64,000 nt of DNA from Diphasiastrum complanatum (GCA_029204225.1 CM055100.1:28658649-28722648); one strand, 5' to 3'. Shown: positions 10,842-23,144, counted from the first letter of the stretch. Program-made: numbers and translations. The notes: generated by a model from the sequence alone, not told the origin.

Positions 10842-12752
10842 TTATTGATTGGAAATTTTAACTTTATTCCTTTCAAGTTTGATTTTTTGTAATGCTTTTT
10901 GCAAAACCAGCTTGATTCGAGGCATAAAAAGCCTTACACTCTGCCCTTGCAGATAGTATTTCTTCAAGGATGGCCAGCCTTGGGAGGCGATGATCTGCGG
11001 ATCAGAAAGCACTCTATCATGCTCGTTGTACTTCTGGCTCAAGCTGCTCTCCTGTGCAGTAATCTTATATTCGATGTAGTCAAGGCCGAGCTTCTTTGCG
11101 GGCTCTCCATAGTAAGTCAAGGCAGGATAATCTGTTCCCAGAGGAATGATCTGAATAAAAACAGTTCCAGGTCTCATGAAGAGGAGATGAGTCATCGCTG
11201 CACCATGGACGCCCATCATAACATCGCAGGAGTTCAGCAGCCTGAAGATACGCTCCAATTTGGTTGTATCAGTGGGAATGATCACTTTCACCTGAAAGCC
11301 TAATTGCTTGGCTAGAGCTATGAGTTTGGCTTGGTTTAGAATGGCTCTACTTCCTTTTCGAGCAATTAGTACAAGCTTCGGCTTCTTGGACGATCCAAAC
11401 TGGGGAACTCGCCGGCCATTATCTGCAGAGGCATAATTGCTCAATTGCCGATCATCAGATGGAATGAATGCCTGCTGAAGCATCTGCCGAAAATCCTTGA
11501 TAGATCCCACATGATCAGCCAGCAGCTTTGGATTGATTGAAAGCTCATCGTGAATTTTCAGGCCAACTATAGCTTCTCTGAAGCAGTGAACTGTGCTGTA
11601 ATCGTTGCTTAAATCAACAACAGGGTAATGGGATAGTTGTTGCAGCACTTGGCCATATTTTTTGAGCCACCATTCATGATATTCTAGGATCAGGAAAACC
11701 ACCTCTCCCTGGAGATGGTGTGTAGTGATATAAAGAGGAATCAAGCCATCGTTGAAGTCATGGTAGACGTTTCCGCTGTATCCACCTGTAGAAAAGATCA
11801 CAGCCGGAGTAGAATAGTTCACGTTGCAGTTCATAATTCCGTCAGTTGAAGCTGCTGAAACGGAAGGTGCGTACAAGCTTTCTATTGTCACTTCATCCAC
11901 GTTTTCCATCACAGCCGTCTCCCATTTGCGTGGGTAGGGCTTGACCTTCTCTACAACGTGGCTTCGATGCCTGTCTTGGCTATGGAGTTGGATGGATTTG
12001 GTCTTCATTCTCACGTCTCCTCGAACGAAGCAGATATCTGTCCTCCAGTGACTGCGATCACAAGAAATTCCCTCCATAAAGGCCGTTCTAATTTCACCTT
12101 GTTTCCCTGAGACAATCATCAACTACGAGCTTGAGAGGAAGAAAGAGAGATTGAGATTCTTTATTGCTGCTAAGATCGGCCAACAATTGAGCATATGGCA
12201 AGAAACAAGCTGGAAGAATCAAGAAGGATGTAAAGTACTTCAAAAAGCATACCTACATAATTCGATAGGAGACGATGATCCGCCGATGAGTTGTCTAGAT
12301 TATCTAAGTTCATCAGCTGTATAAGGTTGCTTGTGTTGTTCATGCTTTTATCTATTACTCCAGACTTTTCTGTGCTCCGATCTATCTCAAATGTTGTGAC
12401 AGAACTTTGTAGAAGCACCTGCAATTCATACTTGTTTTTGGCGGAAATTTTTTCGAATGCAATCTCATTCTCACCCCTAGCAACATGAATGTCATTTGAA
12501 ACTGCGATAGTTTTCAAATCACTGACAATTGGATCATTTGCTTTATTAGATGTTGCAGAAAATGGCGAATTAGAAACTGTCAATTCTGTTTGGACAAACT
12601 GTTGTACGCCAGCAACATATGGATGGCTAAATAATTTCTTCGAAGACTGCTGCTCATTCAAGGTTGCATGCGACCATCCTGTGAGCAATCGGACATGAAA
12701 CACTCGCGGATCCTCGGTCTTATCTGCATAAATTTAAGTTCAAATATTAAAC

Positions 12753-12840
<88 letters not shown>

Positions 12841-13059
12841 CTTACATGGAGAATATGATGAAATTAGGTCAAGAATAAGGAAGCCTAGAGATGCTAAGCA
12901 CCATATTAGTATCAACGGCATGACAAATTGCCCTTTTCTGCCTTTCCTTTTAGAATAGAACGATTGTAATCTTGCACGATTTTCAGGAATTGTTTTATCT
13001 CCATCATCATGAAATCTTTTCTGGATTAATCTCCAGTATAGGAGCCATGGCAGCACCAT
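10842..13059 (-). CDS. GT61 family glycosyltransferase, Golgi type II membrane protein
   Basis: Three exons joined by GT-AG introns with matching phase: 13059-12846, 12723-12253 and 12106-10842, predicted 649 residues. The start ATG (13059) is the first after an in-frame TAA. Exon 1 encodes a short cytosolic basic tail and one hydrophobic anchor (about residues 45-67, FVMPLILIWCLASLGF). The stem in exon 2 is Ser/Thr/Asn-rich. Exon 3 carries the catalytic GT61 (DUF563) fold: TDICFVRGDVR, STGGYSGNVYHDFNDGLIPL, CDVMMGVHGAAMTHLLFMRPG and IQIIPLGTDYPALTYYGEPAKK. Plant GT61 enzymes add xylose, arabinose or GlcNAc in the Golgi to xylans or N-glycans; the exact sugar cannot be read here. The N-terminal stem is long for the family. 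No breaks were found, so it is probably a functional host gene. A GA/CT microsatellite fills most of intron 1. Confidence 0.85.
12755..12837. repeat. (GA)n microsatellite inside GT61 intron 1
   Basis: Uninterrupted GA dinucleotides, 83 bases. On the coding strand it is a CT tract lying just downstream of the GTAAGA donor of intron 1. Confidence 0.95.
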
Positions 13060-14020
13060 CTCAGTACGTGAAGCCTCTTAAAATTAAGATGTTCGGGCTC
13101 TTGTGGAATTAGGAGCTACCAACCTTCAAACCTATGCCTCTCCAAGGTGATAATAGGCTGTGTTTCGGTTACCAAGAAGAGTGCCGTTTCAATCTTTCCT
13201 GCACTGATATATGCTCAGCTGAGTAATCATTAAGCTCCATGCAGCTCGTAGTCCTAGTAATCCAGTAAAGCGTGAGGATGAAACAACTCTTTCTACTCAA
13301 ATAGTTTATTTAGCCCAAGTATTGCACACAGATTCGGAGAGATCATCAGTGTGGATTGGAAGCAATAGCAAATTTTTCTTAGGATGTTGGCAGGCTCTGG
13401 ATGAGCATTAGTGAAGATGGAAAAAACTTCCTATTTCGAAGTAAACGTGTCCTACTATCTTCTCAGGCCGACGGATATTCAAACAATCTCTAGTTGTTAG
13501 AGTTTTTCTCGGCCCCTATATAAAGCTCGGAGCATCAACCCACACATCATATGCTGTAAAAATAAGCTCAAAGAATGGTAATACGCGCTACTTCTGCTAA
13601 ACTCCTTCAATTCTATTCTGATCAGCTCAAGGAATCGGTCAGCAGGAGGCACATATTCTTTCCAGGAAGACAACAGATTCATCTTGCTGTAAGAAGTTGA
13701 CCTATCCTTATAAGGCGTTTTACAATGGGTAACGATTCTGTGGACACGAGAATTTGTCGTTCTAGGGGAAGGAACACGTCCAAAGCAGAGCTGCAGCACA
13801 TGAGCGGACGAGATTAGCGAGGCATGAGCTGGGTCACGGCAGTAGCTGATAAAGCAACAGCAGCTGGAAAGATAGGAAATAAAAGAAAAGAAAAGCAGCG
13901 AAGTGGGATCAAGAGTGTGGGGGCAGGTCAACAACAACAACAACAGCATAGCCTATGACGCCATCATCTCCCCATGAAGCAACTACAGCAACAACAAACA
14001 GCAGCGTTTGGAATTGATCA

Positions 14021-14021
<1 letters not shown>

Positions 14022-14101
<80 letters not shown>
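14022..14101. repeat. Compound (CT)n(CA)n microsatellite
   Basis: About 21 CT units directly followed by about 18 CA units. It produces spurious SLSLSL and HTHTHT frames. Confidence 0.95.
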
Positions 14102-14103
<2 letters not shown>

Positions 14104-15682
14104 GGCGGCTGGGCAAACCATCAAAATAGAATACAATACAATACAATGAAGCTTCCAAGTCGTTTGCCTAAGTTACTCAAAGATCCCACAAAGATCTCTT
14201 ACTTCTCATTTTAGTACTAGAATATACTCAAGGCTTTTTTAGGTTTTGCCTAAGTGACTCAACAAAGATGCCATAGAGCTCCACACCATAGATCTATTGG
14301 ATAAAAATGCTGCCTCTAGTGGTGTAGGTGTGGTCATGTAGGCCCCGGTTCACATACATGTGAGAGCATCTAAATCAAGGTATCTATGCTCCATAAATTG
14401 TTCTTATTTGGCGCGATCTACTTCAATCCTATACGTGGTTCTTTACTCTGGTTTGCGGATTTTCAATTCGGGCCATTTGATTTTGCCTAGTTGTATATGA
14501 TTTTAAATCGTTAAATATAGTTTTAAATAATTGCCTATGGTTTGCATTAATAGTGACCTTGACCTCAATGACACGTGTGCCTCAATAGAAAAAAGATGTT
14601 AAAGAAAGGCGGTGGTAATTTATGAGGTCAACTTATTCATTTGGAAGAAGTGAAATTTGATGGAAAATTTCAATAAAATTGGGCCATAATATAAGAAACA
14701 AACCATAACAGTGTCATTTATCTCAGTTGGGGTCCTTGATGTAACTTTGCCTTGGTTATATTTATGACATAGTCTGTTCTTAGGTTCAATGAGGACTTTA
14801 AATCCTCGTACTCACACCCTCTTTGTCTCTTGTCTTCTATTGAGTCAATGATTGATTGATCACAACACCACCAATTTTATGTCTAGAGCTAGATTCCACT
14901 CGAGTGCACTTGGACAAACAACTTTCAAATGAATGAGCACCTCTAGTGGAAGACTAGGGCTTGTTATAAGGCGAACCCATAGGCATTGTGGAGCTTTATG
15001 GCTTCAAATATTTCATGCCACTAGAAGAAAAAATTCCATTTATCCAATATATAATGATTATTATGTAATATAAATATTCCATACACAACACAACATGATT
15101 ATGTGATATCAATATTCCATACACAACATAAGAATATGGTGTTTATCCACACAACTTTGCCACGCAAGCTTAGGTTCGCATGGTGGAGCCTTGTGACACA
15201 TTATACAAAAACTTTTTCGACAAGCCCACTAGCAGAATATGGCCCAAGCAAAGAAGCTAGCAAGGTTTTTGTGGTGTGGAAGTGCCATGCGATTTTTTTT
15301 TGGTTGGGTTTATATTATTGAAAAATATGGCGGAAAATGGTACTCGTGGCATTGCCACATGTGATAGTGAAACACACATCTTTTTCTTTTTATTGTCATT
15401 GGGGAGTATTATGATCAATGGCATAGGATTATCAATATTTACTTCGAAATCCATTGTTGGCATCCTCCTCAACGTTCTTGTCTAAAATAATTAATTTATT
15501 TGAGGAGAAAATTTAATCACATACCACCACCTTGAACATAAACAAATCAGGCCAATCAAAGGGTACCTAATGTCACCACAAACTTTGACTTATTAGTATT
15601 TTTGTTACAATGATTTGAATACAAACGAATTGACTTTAAAAGTATTAAACACACAAATCATCGATTATTTGCATATGCGCGT

Positions 15683-15683
<1 letters not shown>

Positions 15684-15747
<64 letters not shown>
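15684..15747. repeat. (CA)n microsatellite
   Basis: Uninterrupted CA dinucleotides over 64 bases. Confidence 0.95.
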
Positions 15748-15748
<1 letters not shown>

Positions 15749-16489
15749 CATTGAAGAAGACCAAAAGAATCACTCTGATCTATCCATAACTTGGTGTAGT
15801 CTATGTCAAAATAGCCACTAGAATCTTTTCTCATATTTACATTAATACCGTTGTAGATAAATTTGAACAATTTCATATCAATTACTAAAAGCTAAACTGC
15901 CTGAATCCAACCTTCAAGATATATCAAGGATGGTCCCACACTAATCAAGTTGAGAAAAGATTAGGTTGGCATCAATCATGCTCCCTTATCTCTCTTGAAT
16001 AAAATCTACAATGACTTTAAACATGTTTCTAGTTTAATTAATCAATGCATCGTTCCACACAAAAATGGCATCCATGTGACGACATTGCATTGTATCTTTT
16101 GTACTAAACAAATAAAATATAAGAGGTTCAACGAGAAAATCATTAATATACCAAATATTAATTAAAATTGAACATTTGTGAACACGTACAAAATATATAA
16201 CCTAACATGAAGATCACATTCTACTTGAAAATTCCACTCGCTCTTTGTTACCTTTTGACCATTGTCTTCGGCCTATTTAAGAACATCCTCTAGCCAATCA
16301 AGTGGTCTATCCTTGGGAAGAAGAGCAAGGTCATCTAAGTATAGTTAGCTTCTATGACTCCTAAATGTGTTTCTAGCAATTGTTTTTGTACGCAAAAGCT
16401 TCCTATGATACTTTGAAAACCACTTTTTCATTTCCTAACTATTAAGAATAGAAACTTACTCATCTCCTCCTTTTGAATAGCTCACTCAC

Positions 16490-16740
16490 ACTAGTCCAAA
16501 AATACACTATGGCGACATTTAATATGATAGTCATGATGACTTTTGTGACACTTATAGCTTTGGTGAGTGTCATTATAAGTGTCGCTCCACTCTATGACAC
16601 ATATAACAACATCTTGGCAATATTTTTATGGGAATTAGCAACATTCTTAACACCATTGTGCGACCATAAAGTGACGCCAAGCGACACAACATAATTTTGA
16701 CTAATGTCACTGAGTGATTTGTGTTCTTGTGCAAAGCAAA
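16490..16740. repeat. CACTA-like end with repeated GCGACA/GTGACAC motifs
   Basis: Starts CACTAGTCCAAAAA and holds several short related motifs (GCGACATTTA, GTGACACTTATA, AAGTGTCGC) in both orientations, including a perfect 10-base inverted pair (GACACTTATA/TATAAGTGTC). Similar motifs recur at 19720-19930 on the other side of Copia-3. This resembles the subterminal repeat zone of a DNA transposon into which Copia-3 may have inserted. Confidence 0.35.
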
Positions 16741-16748
16741 TTCTAAGT

Positions 16749-16760
16749 TGGTATCAGAGC
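16749..16760 (+). other. Primer binding site of Copia-3
   Basis: TGGTATCAGAGC, initiator Met tRNA type. It is followed by a 1.29-kb leader before gag. No clear LTR precedes it; the upstream sequence looks like a DNA-transposon end, so the LTR may be truncated. Confidence 0.8.
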
Positions 16761-18050
16761 CGTATAGGGAATGTACACAGTACAGCGTCGCCGTTGAAGA
16801 GAGCTTCGAGAGAATTGTCTTCTGAGAGTTCGGGGTTTACGGCGGGTTGAAGACGGAAAGAGAAGCACTGGTGCACGGCTTCTAATTTATAGAGGCTTGC
16901 TAACCTCAGCAGAGGGATTATTAGCCTGTGCATAGCATCAGACAGGAAAAAAGTTGGTGAAAATTTGACAATTTTGAAGCCAGCTGAAAATTGAAACCGG
17001 GCTTGGGGTTACAGTTTTTATACATAACTGGTAATTTCTTCGCTGTTTGCGCACCGTTTTGGATGCTGTAAGGATAGGAAGGAAGCTAATCACATTGTCA
17101 ACCAGCCATGGGGGGGTTCCTGAGGTTTATGTCAGAGATTTGTCTCCAGACAGTTAACCTAGCAGATTTGCGGTAAAAAGGTGAAAAAAGTCACTTTGTC
17201 AAGTTGAGCTAAAATCACCGTTTCTCCATGGAATTTTCTGACTGAACACTCTACAGTCTTGGATTCAGTAGAGCAACCCTGCTCCAGGCCTCAAATCGTG
17301 CTCAAAACGATCCACAAGAGAGTTTGATCTGACATTTTTCAGAGAAGGGAGACGCGACCGCAGGCAGGGAGGTCCCGGACTGTTCGCGCGCCCAACGCAA
17401 TCAGTGTAGTGTCTCAAAGACCATAGCAACTGTAGGAGCATGGTTCAATGCCCAGATGCAGTTTGGACCTTTGGATGATGTGTCAAATGAATCGACGGTC
17501 CAGAACTTGTGATGGGAGAGAAATTTGGACCACAAGATTTGGTTCAACCATTGGATGAGCTTTGAACAGGGCCCTAAAGAAGTGAAGTGGATTCAACTTC
17601 ATTAAAAAATTTTATACTGAAAGTTGAGCTGGGTCTTTTCACAAGTGAAGAGTGAAGTTTCTTCAAGGTGAAGAAACAGTTCAAAAACTAGAAAAATCTC
17701 TATTTCTGGGTCCTTTGCCCGTTTTGACCCAAACGAAAGGCTATAACCTCCAAACGAAGGGCACCCGGACTGTACCTACAAGTACGGTATAGCAAAACAG
17801 AGTGATTGCAGCTGAGAAAGTGTTTGAAGTACGCCAGAAGTGATCTCACCATTCCACTGGGCACGTTGTTAGGAGTGGACGACTGAGTGCATTTCGGAAG
17901 GCGACACCGATTTGGCTTTCAAATTGGTGGAAAAGCGGCGAGTGGCCTGGTAAGGGAAAAAGTGCAAGTCATTATTTTGAACTTTTGACATTACTGTTGG
18001 CCTCGACATACTGTTCTTAGCCTAAGGCAGAAGTTTCAAGCAGTTTTGCG
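16761..18050 (+). other. Copia-3 untranslated leader
   Basis: About 1.3 kb of GC-richer sequence between primer site and gag start, without a coding frame. It presumably holds packaging signals; this is inferred from position only. Confidence 0.45.
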
Positions 18051-19712
18051 ATGGCAAACATGGGAGAGTCCATTTTGAGTGAAAGTAGCAAATTGGACGG
18101 GATTTCCAACTATGCAGTGTGGAAATTCAAAATGAAAAACATACTGATGGAGAAAGACATGTGGGAAGTCGTCACAGGTGATGAGAGAAGGCCGCCAAAT
18201 GAAGCAGACATCAAAGTGTTCGACAAAAAGATGAGGAAAGCTTTGACCTTCATTAACTTGTCAGTGAAAGATCACATCATTACCCACATTTGTGATGCTA
18301 TTACACCCAGACAGGCATGGGATGTGCTAAAGGAGCAGTTCGAGACGTCAAATCCATCAAGAATCATGTTTCTGAAGTCAAAGTTGAATAGTGCCCGCAT
18401 GGAGCAAGGAGCTCACATTCAGACGTACATGACCAGAATCAAGACAATGAGAGATGAACTGCATTCTATTGGCGAGCGCATACATGATGTGGAGCTGGTG
18501 CACAATGCATTGTGCGGCATTGCAGAATCCTATCATATGTTTGTGAGCGGAATAGCATCAAGAGAAATATTGCCAACCTTTGACGAGCTCACATGAATCT
18601 TGATGCAGGAAGAGCAATGACGAGAAATGGTGAAAGCTAGACGTCAAAATACTGATGATCAGGCACTTGCGACACGCCAAAAACAAGGCAAGGGCAAGGG
18701 CAAGAAGAAGTCTAAGCAGCAATTTGCCGAGTCTTAGGAGGATGAGGGATCTTCCAGTAAAACTAAGTAGAAAGACAAGTGCTTCAATTGTGGTAAAAAG
18801 GGCCATTGGAAGAGTGAATGTCACAAATTCCTGGTAGAACAAGACAAGGGAAAACCAAAACGAGCAGGTAACCTTGTCGATGAGGGTGAGATTGAAGACT
18901 CTAGCATCTTCATATCTGCATTGTCATCTAATCAAGATGATCAAGCATGGTATATTGACTCAGGAGCCACAAGACACATGACAGGTAACAAGAATTGGTT
19001 CAATAGTTTGAAGGTGTTGGATAATGGAACATCTGTTTCACAAGCAAATGGTGAGGTGTGCATGATCAAGGGGATAAGCACTTTTTCAATCCAACTACCT
19101 GATGGCAAAAGCAGGATGATCAGGGAGGTACTTCACGTACCAGGTTTGAAGAAAAATCTACTTTCTGTTGGAATCATTACTGATCAAAAGCTGAAAGTAG
19201 AATTCGCCCATGATCGTTGCTTTGTGAAGGATGCGAACCAAAAGTTCAAAGTTATTGCGGATGGAGTAAGAGAGCCCAATACAAAATTGTACAGGTTGAA
19301 TGCTACAATCAAGGGGCAACATGGACTTGTATCGTCCATTCCTTCGCAAACTGAGTTGTGGCACAAGAGGCTTGGTCACTTGAACCTGGGAAGCCTCAGT
19401 TTGATGAGAAAATTGGAGATGGTAACATGATTGCCTACCATAGAAGATCACTTGAAATCGATGTGCGAATCTTGTGTATATGGGAAGTAGCATCGAGAGA
19501 AGTTCAATAAAGGGGGTGTTGCAAGAGCAGAGAACATCCTAGATTTAATCCACACAGATTTATGTGGGCCTATGAGGACCATGTCCTAAGGTAAAGCCTT
19601 CTATTTCATGACCTTTATTGATGATATGTCACGTAAAACGTGGATCTACTTCTTGAAGAAAAAATCAGATGCATTTGATAACTTCAAGAGCTTCATGGTT
19701 TATCTTATCCGT
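18051..19712 (+). pseudogene. Copia-3 gag-protease-integrase, one frame with seven stops, truncated
   Basis: Gag begins MANMGESILSESSKLDG and shows the UBN2 pattern (NYAVWKFKMKNILME, TPRQAWDVLKEQFETSNPSR). The same frame continues into a zinc knuckle (CFNCGKKGHWKSEC, about 18780-18825), the protease site WYIDSGATRHMTG (about 18948), the pre-integrase LWHKRLGHLN (about 19357) and the start of integrase (DLIHTDLCGPM, FIDDMSRKTW). It ends abruptly near 19712. Stops lie at 18594, 18618, 18735, 18768, 19428, 19488 and 19587, with no frameshift at all; each sits where Gln or Arg (CAA/CAG/CGA) would fit. RT and RNase H are missing. Inactive, probably long-methylated copy. Confidence 0.85.
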
Positions 19713-19721
19713 TGATGAGTG

Positions 19722-19855
19722 ACGCTACTATCCATCGCTCAACAACAATGGTTTAAACTTGCATATTTGATTTGCAATGTTTACACCATCACAACAACCC
19801 TCGAGTTGTAGTTTACAATGTTGTTGGGCGACATTTGTAGCGACACTTTAGTGAA
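19722..19855. repeat. Small inverted-repeat block (fold-back), about 29-bp arms
   Basis: The left arm starts AGTGACGCTAC and the right arm ends GTAGCGACACT. The arms match over roughly 29 bases with several mismatches and enclose about 75 bases. It could be a MITE-like remnant or the other subterminal zone of the transposon seen at 16490. Confidence 0.4.
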
Positions 19856-19929
19856 AAAAATTAAGAGATCAATATTTATTTTAATTTTTTAGGTTTTTAC
19901 GATGTCTTAGCAACATTTATTTGAGCATC

Positions 19930-21180
19930 ACAAAAAAAATGACTTTCACGGTAGAGGAAAACGAAAACAGAACCTAATTCTGTGCCTCCTTTTTTTTCCA
20001 AAATTTTTACATGCACCTTCCGGGATGTGGAAGGTGCATGTAAAAATAATTTACCCGACCTTCCATGTAGAATGTGCATTTAAAAAAAATTTACGACAAG
20101 AAAAAAGTAAAGAAACTTTTCATGCCATGGAAGGTTACCTCCTCAGCCGTTCCGCCATGGGAAGGGTCTTCCGCCACGGGCTACCACCCTCAGCCGAAGG
20201 CCCTTCCCCAACGGAATGGCCTCGAAGGGTGACCTCCCCCCCCCAACTCAATTTGAGGTCCTCAGATAGCAAAATTTACTTGTGCCTTTCACAAACCAAA
20301 ACATTTGTAAGTACCTTATAAGAGTCATAAATTCCTATTTTGACTTTAGACAATCTAAAATGACATGTAGCATTGGCAAAAGATTTATTTTTGGGTAGCT
20401 AGTAAATGAATGACACCTAGCACTTGGATAGAAGGATAGAGGTTCAATGAGAGCTTATGGCTGTATGGAAAATTGCAGCAATACCATGGAGAGACTTGTG
20501 GTGGGAAATAATCATGGAACTCCATGATCAATTGCCCAATGCCAAGTTCCAAGCAGTGCTCGCAAAAAATTTACAAATACTAACAACCCAATTGTCAAAA
20601 TTTAATTTTTATCGTTTCATTTTAGATTTATAGATTTTTTATATGGCTCAAAATCAGGTGGTTTTAGTTATAAATATGAGGTTTTAAGGTTTTATTTTAA
20701 CCTTTTATAGATTTCATAATAATTTTGTGGTTAGTTTAAAACTTTTTGACAAGCACCGGTTCCAAGCATTACAAAAAAAAACGTTCCCCATATACACACC
20801 ACGAGTCTAGAACATAGCTGTGATATCTGATTATCCAATAAAAAATCTGTCAGTCTGTCAGTCGGATAGCACATTATTTTCATTGGACACAAAAGTCTTG
20901 GCAGCAGCTTGCATAAGACATCAAACTGGTGGCAGGTTGGTATCTGAAGTGACCTATCAATCACATATGGACGATGGTAGATTCTGAGCTCAATAATGTG
21001 ACACCCAAACTTACAAGAAACAATAGAAAATGAAATAAATGCATCATCAAACCAGGCAAAAGGTTATGAGTCGTAGCGTGTCCATCCACAACACTTTTGC
21101 TGCTGCCTATAACACGCAAAAGGGATCAAATACAGATTCCAGAAACAAGATTTTAAGGATTAGGTGCCAAGTGGGTGCTT
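19930..21180. other. Intergenic; one perfect hairpin, GC-rich patch
   Basis: No gene supported. It holds the 18-bp-arm hairpin at 20004-20046 and a GC-rich patch with repeated GGAAGG/CCTTCC words at 20100-20250. The rest is AT-rich. Confidence 0.5.
20004..20046. repeat. Perfect 18-bp inverted repeat, 7-base loop
   Basis: Arms 20004-20021 and 20029-20046 are exact reverse complements; each contains the word GCACCTTCC or its complement. A degenerate relative follows at about 20055-20085. Confidence 0.85.
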
Positions 21181-21189
21181 GTGCTCTCA

Positions 21190-21589
21190 TCAATCATTGT
21201 TGGGACCAATTGGGTTGCTAGTCTCTACTGCAGACGCAGCAGAAGCAGCAAAAGCAAAAGAAGCAGGTATTTCACGCATATGGAATGAAGCTATTACGCT
21301 AGTCTCTACATCAGATCCAGCCATACTTGATACAAGAGGAAGAAAATAAAATAAGGTATCAGATATGTGATCCAGCCATGATAAAGACGGGCTTCCGATA
21401 TATCCTTTCCACCTGCTTGGGCCCCCACCAGTGGGTGCATCCCACGTGGAATAGTAATCACCAGCATGTGTGAACAATGTATCCCTTCCAAGTGCCTTGG
21501 AAATTGCAATATGCAATGCTTGTCAAAGTATACTAACCTTCCAAGTGCCTTGGAAATTGCAATATGCAATGCTTGTCAAAGTATACTAA
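21190..21589 (-). pseudogene. 3' end of an unidentified host gene with duplicated exon edge
   Basis: The minus frame 21516-21190 reads like a real C-terminal exon (HIAISKALGRDTLFTHAGDY, GPSRWKGYIGSPSLSWLDHI, SDTLFYFLPLVSSM), then an Ala-rich tail and a stop. Its upstream edge, 53 bases, is exactly duplicated in tandem at 21484-21589, which breaks continuity. I do not recognise the protein, and no upstream exons are visible, so it is a gene fragment. Confidence 0.4.
21484..21589. repeat. Perfect 53-bp tandem duplication
   Basis: 21484-21536 and 21537-21589 are identical. The lack of divergence suggests a recent event or conversion. Confidence 0.95.
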
Positions 21590-22117
21590 AGGAGATGTTA
21601 GAAATAACCCTTTTATATAAAAGGAAAACTTGAAGAGTTAACTTTCATAAAAGAAGAAACTTCCTGTTTTATTAATAAAAGATAGGAAAACCCATAAGAG
21701 TACAAAGGAATGCATGTTGAAAACGTAAAGGCCATAAGGCGAATTGAGATACTGTACAACTATAACAAAGCAACAATCTCACAGAGTATTTACATAAAGC
21801 ATACTGCTTGGTGTAAGTCGCTAGTTAAGACAGTTGGAAGTTTAGGTAGTGCAGGAAGCTGTGAAACAGCCGTTCCTACAACTACGGCACGTCGAAGTAT
21901 TGCAAGTGCTTTAGTGCGTTGTAAAGTCATAGAAACTTGTTGACGATAATAAGCCGTAATGATAGATAAAGGTGAGGCACCACGTCCTTGGAGTTTTGCT
22001 GCATAACCTGCACAAGATGATAGAAAATCATCGAATTTTTTATGCAGGCACCCATATGTTTCCAAAGCAAAAGGAATAAAGTCTTCTCCATGAGTGCGAT
22101 GTGAATAATCTCGCTCT

Positions 22118-23144
22118 TTATCTAGAGCTGCATGAGAAGCAGCCGGAAGGTGAATCACTGAGAAGCTGAGTGAAAACATGTGAGTGGAAGCGCTCCAAAA
22201 GATACTTCTGAAAATGAGCACGCTGATGGCTAAGCAAAGTCTCAAAGAGAGGCAAAGAAGCTCGCACAGATGGAAGGATGAGATCCTTGGCCGCACAAAG
22301 ATGTTGTTGGAAAGGAAGAATGTCTGTTTCCACATGAGCTACTGAATCAAGAAGAATGGGCTTGTTGTCCTGCTGAAACCGAGAGATAAGTGCAGAGGCA
22401 ACAAGGGCCCAACTTCCCATAAAAGCAGCTGGAGCAATAGAAGCTGTGCAAGAAAGACCAACACCTCCGGACAAAGCGGGAAGAGAGACTTGTCGCTTAA
22501 CGAACTGGCCATTGGGAATATGAAAGGATTCTGAACCCATCAAGCGACCCAAAATATCTGATAAAGTATTATTGAAATCTTGTAGCAAAGCCAAAACATC
22601 AGGAGAGGGAGGAACACACCGTAAAATATAACTTGGCCGTTGAGCGAAGCATTGAGTGAGAATCCCTAGAGCAACTTGAGCATTGCCAAGCTTTGGTAGC
22701 AAATCAGCGTGATGAAGATGCGCGCCCAAAGTGTCCCACAAAGAGGAAGCCACAAAATCCGAGAAACCTATAGGAATACCAAGCGCTCGAATCCTATCAA
22801 CCGGAGTATTGAAACTTGTAGGTAAAGGGAGCTCAGGAAGGAGGCCCTGAGGACACCAAGCAACGAACTTAGAGGACGGTGAGGCCCAAAGTCGAAAGTT
22901 GCTGAGAGAAATGTAGGAAAGCTGAAAAGACATCATTAGCAGGTCCCACAATATGCATGTCATCAGCAATAGAGGGAAACAAACAAGAAGTAAAAGCAGC
23001 AGAAGAAGCACGCAATGCCCGATAGTGCGCCAAAGCAAAAAGAACACCACCCAAAGGATCACCTTGTCTGATACCATCAGCGGACGAGATAACCGAAACA
23101 TCACCAGAGCAAGAAGCATGACTGAAATATAGAGGCGCATCCAT
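22118..23144 (-). pseudogene. LINE reverse transcriptase, motifs B and C plus C-terminal domain
   Basis: Frame 23144-22869 carries motif B (GIRQGDPLGGVLFALAHYRA) and motif C as FPSIADDMHIVG, with the catalytic Asp pair intact (about 22959-22970). A shift near 22880 moves into the frame ending at 22118, which encodes the thumb and tail (FVAWCPQGLLP, VDRIRALGIPIGF, LGNAQVALGILTQCFAQRPS, LPALSGGVGLSCTASIAPAA). The catalytic residues survive, but the frame breaks mean this copy is inactive. Confidence 0.75.

Larger units (their letters stand above)
13060..16489. other. Region upstream of GT61: no supported gene, microsatellites
   Basis: Includes the probable GT61 promoter/5' leader (13060-13500). 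The minus frame 13497-13949 has no recognisable domain. The rest is AT-rich with two microsatellites (14022-14101 and 15684-15747) and no coding signal I trust. Confidence 0.5.

Noticed and set aside
10899-11303. 134-codon plus frame
   Set aside because: Antisense to GT61 exon 3; the minus strand is clearly the coding one.
13497-13949. Minus frame with a hydrophobic start upstream of GT61
   Set aside because: No domain or splice support; its Leu/Cys-rich start looks compositional, though it could overlap the GT61 5' leader.
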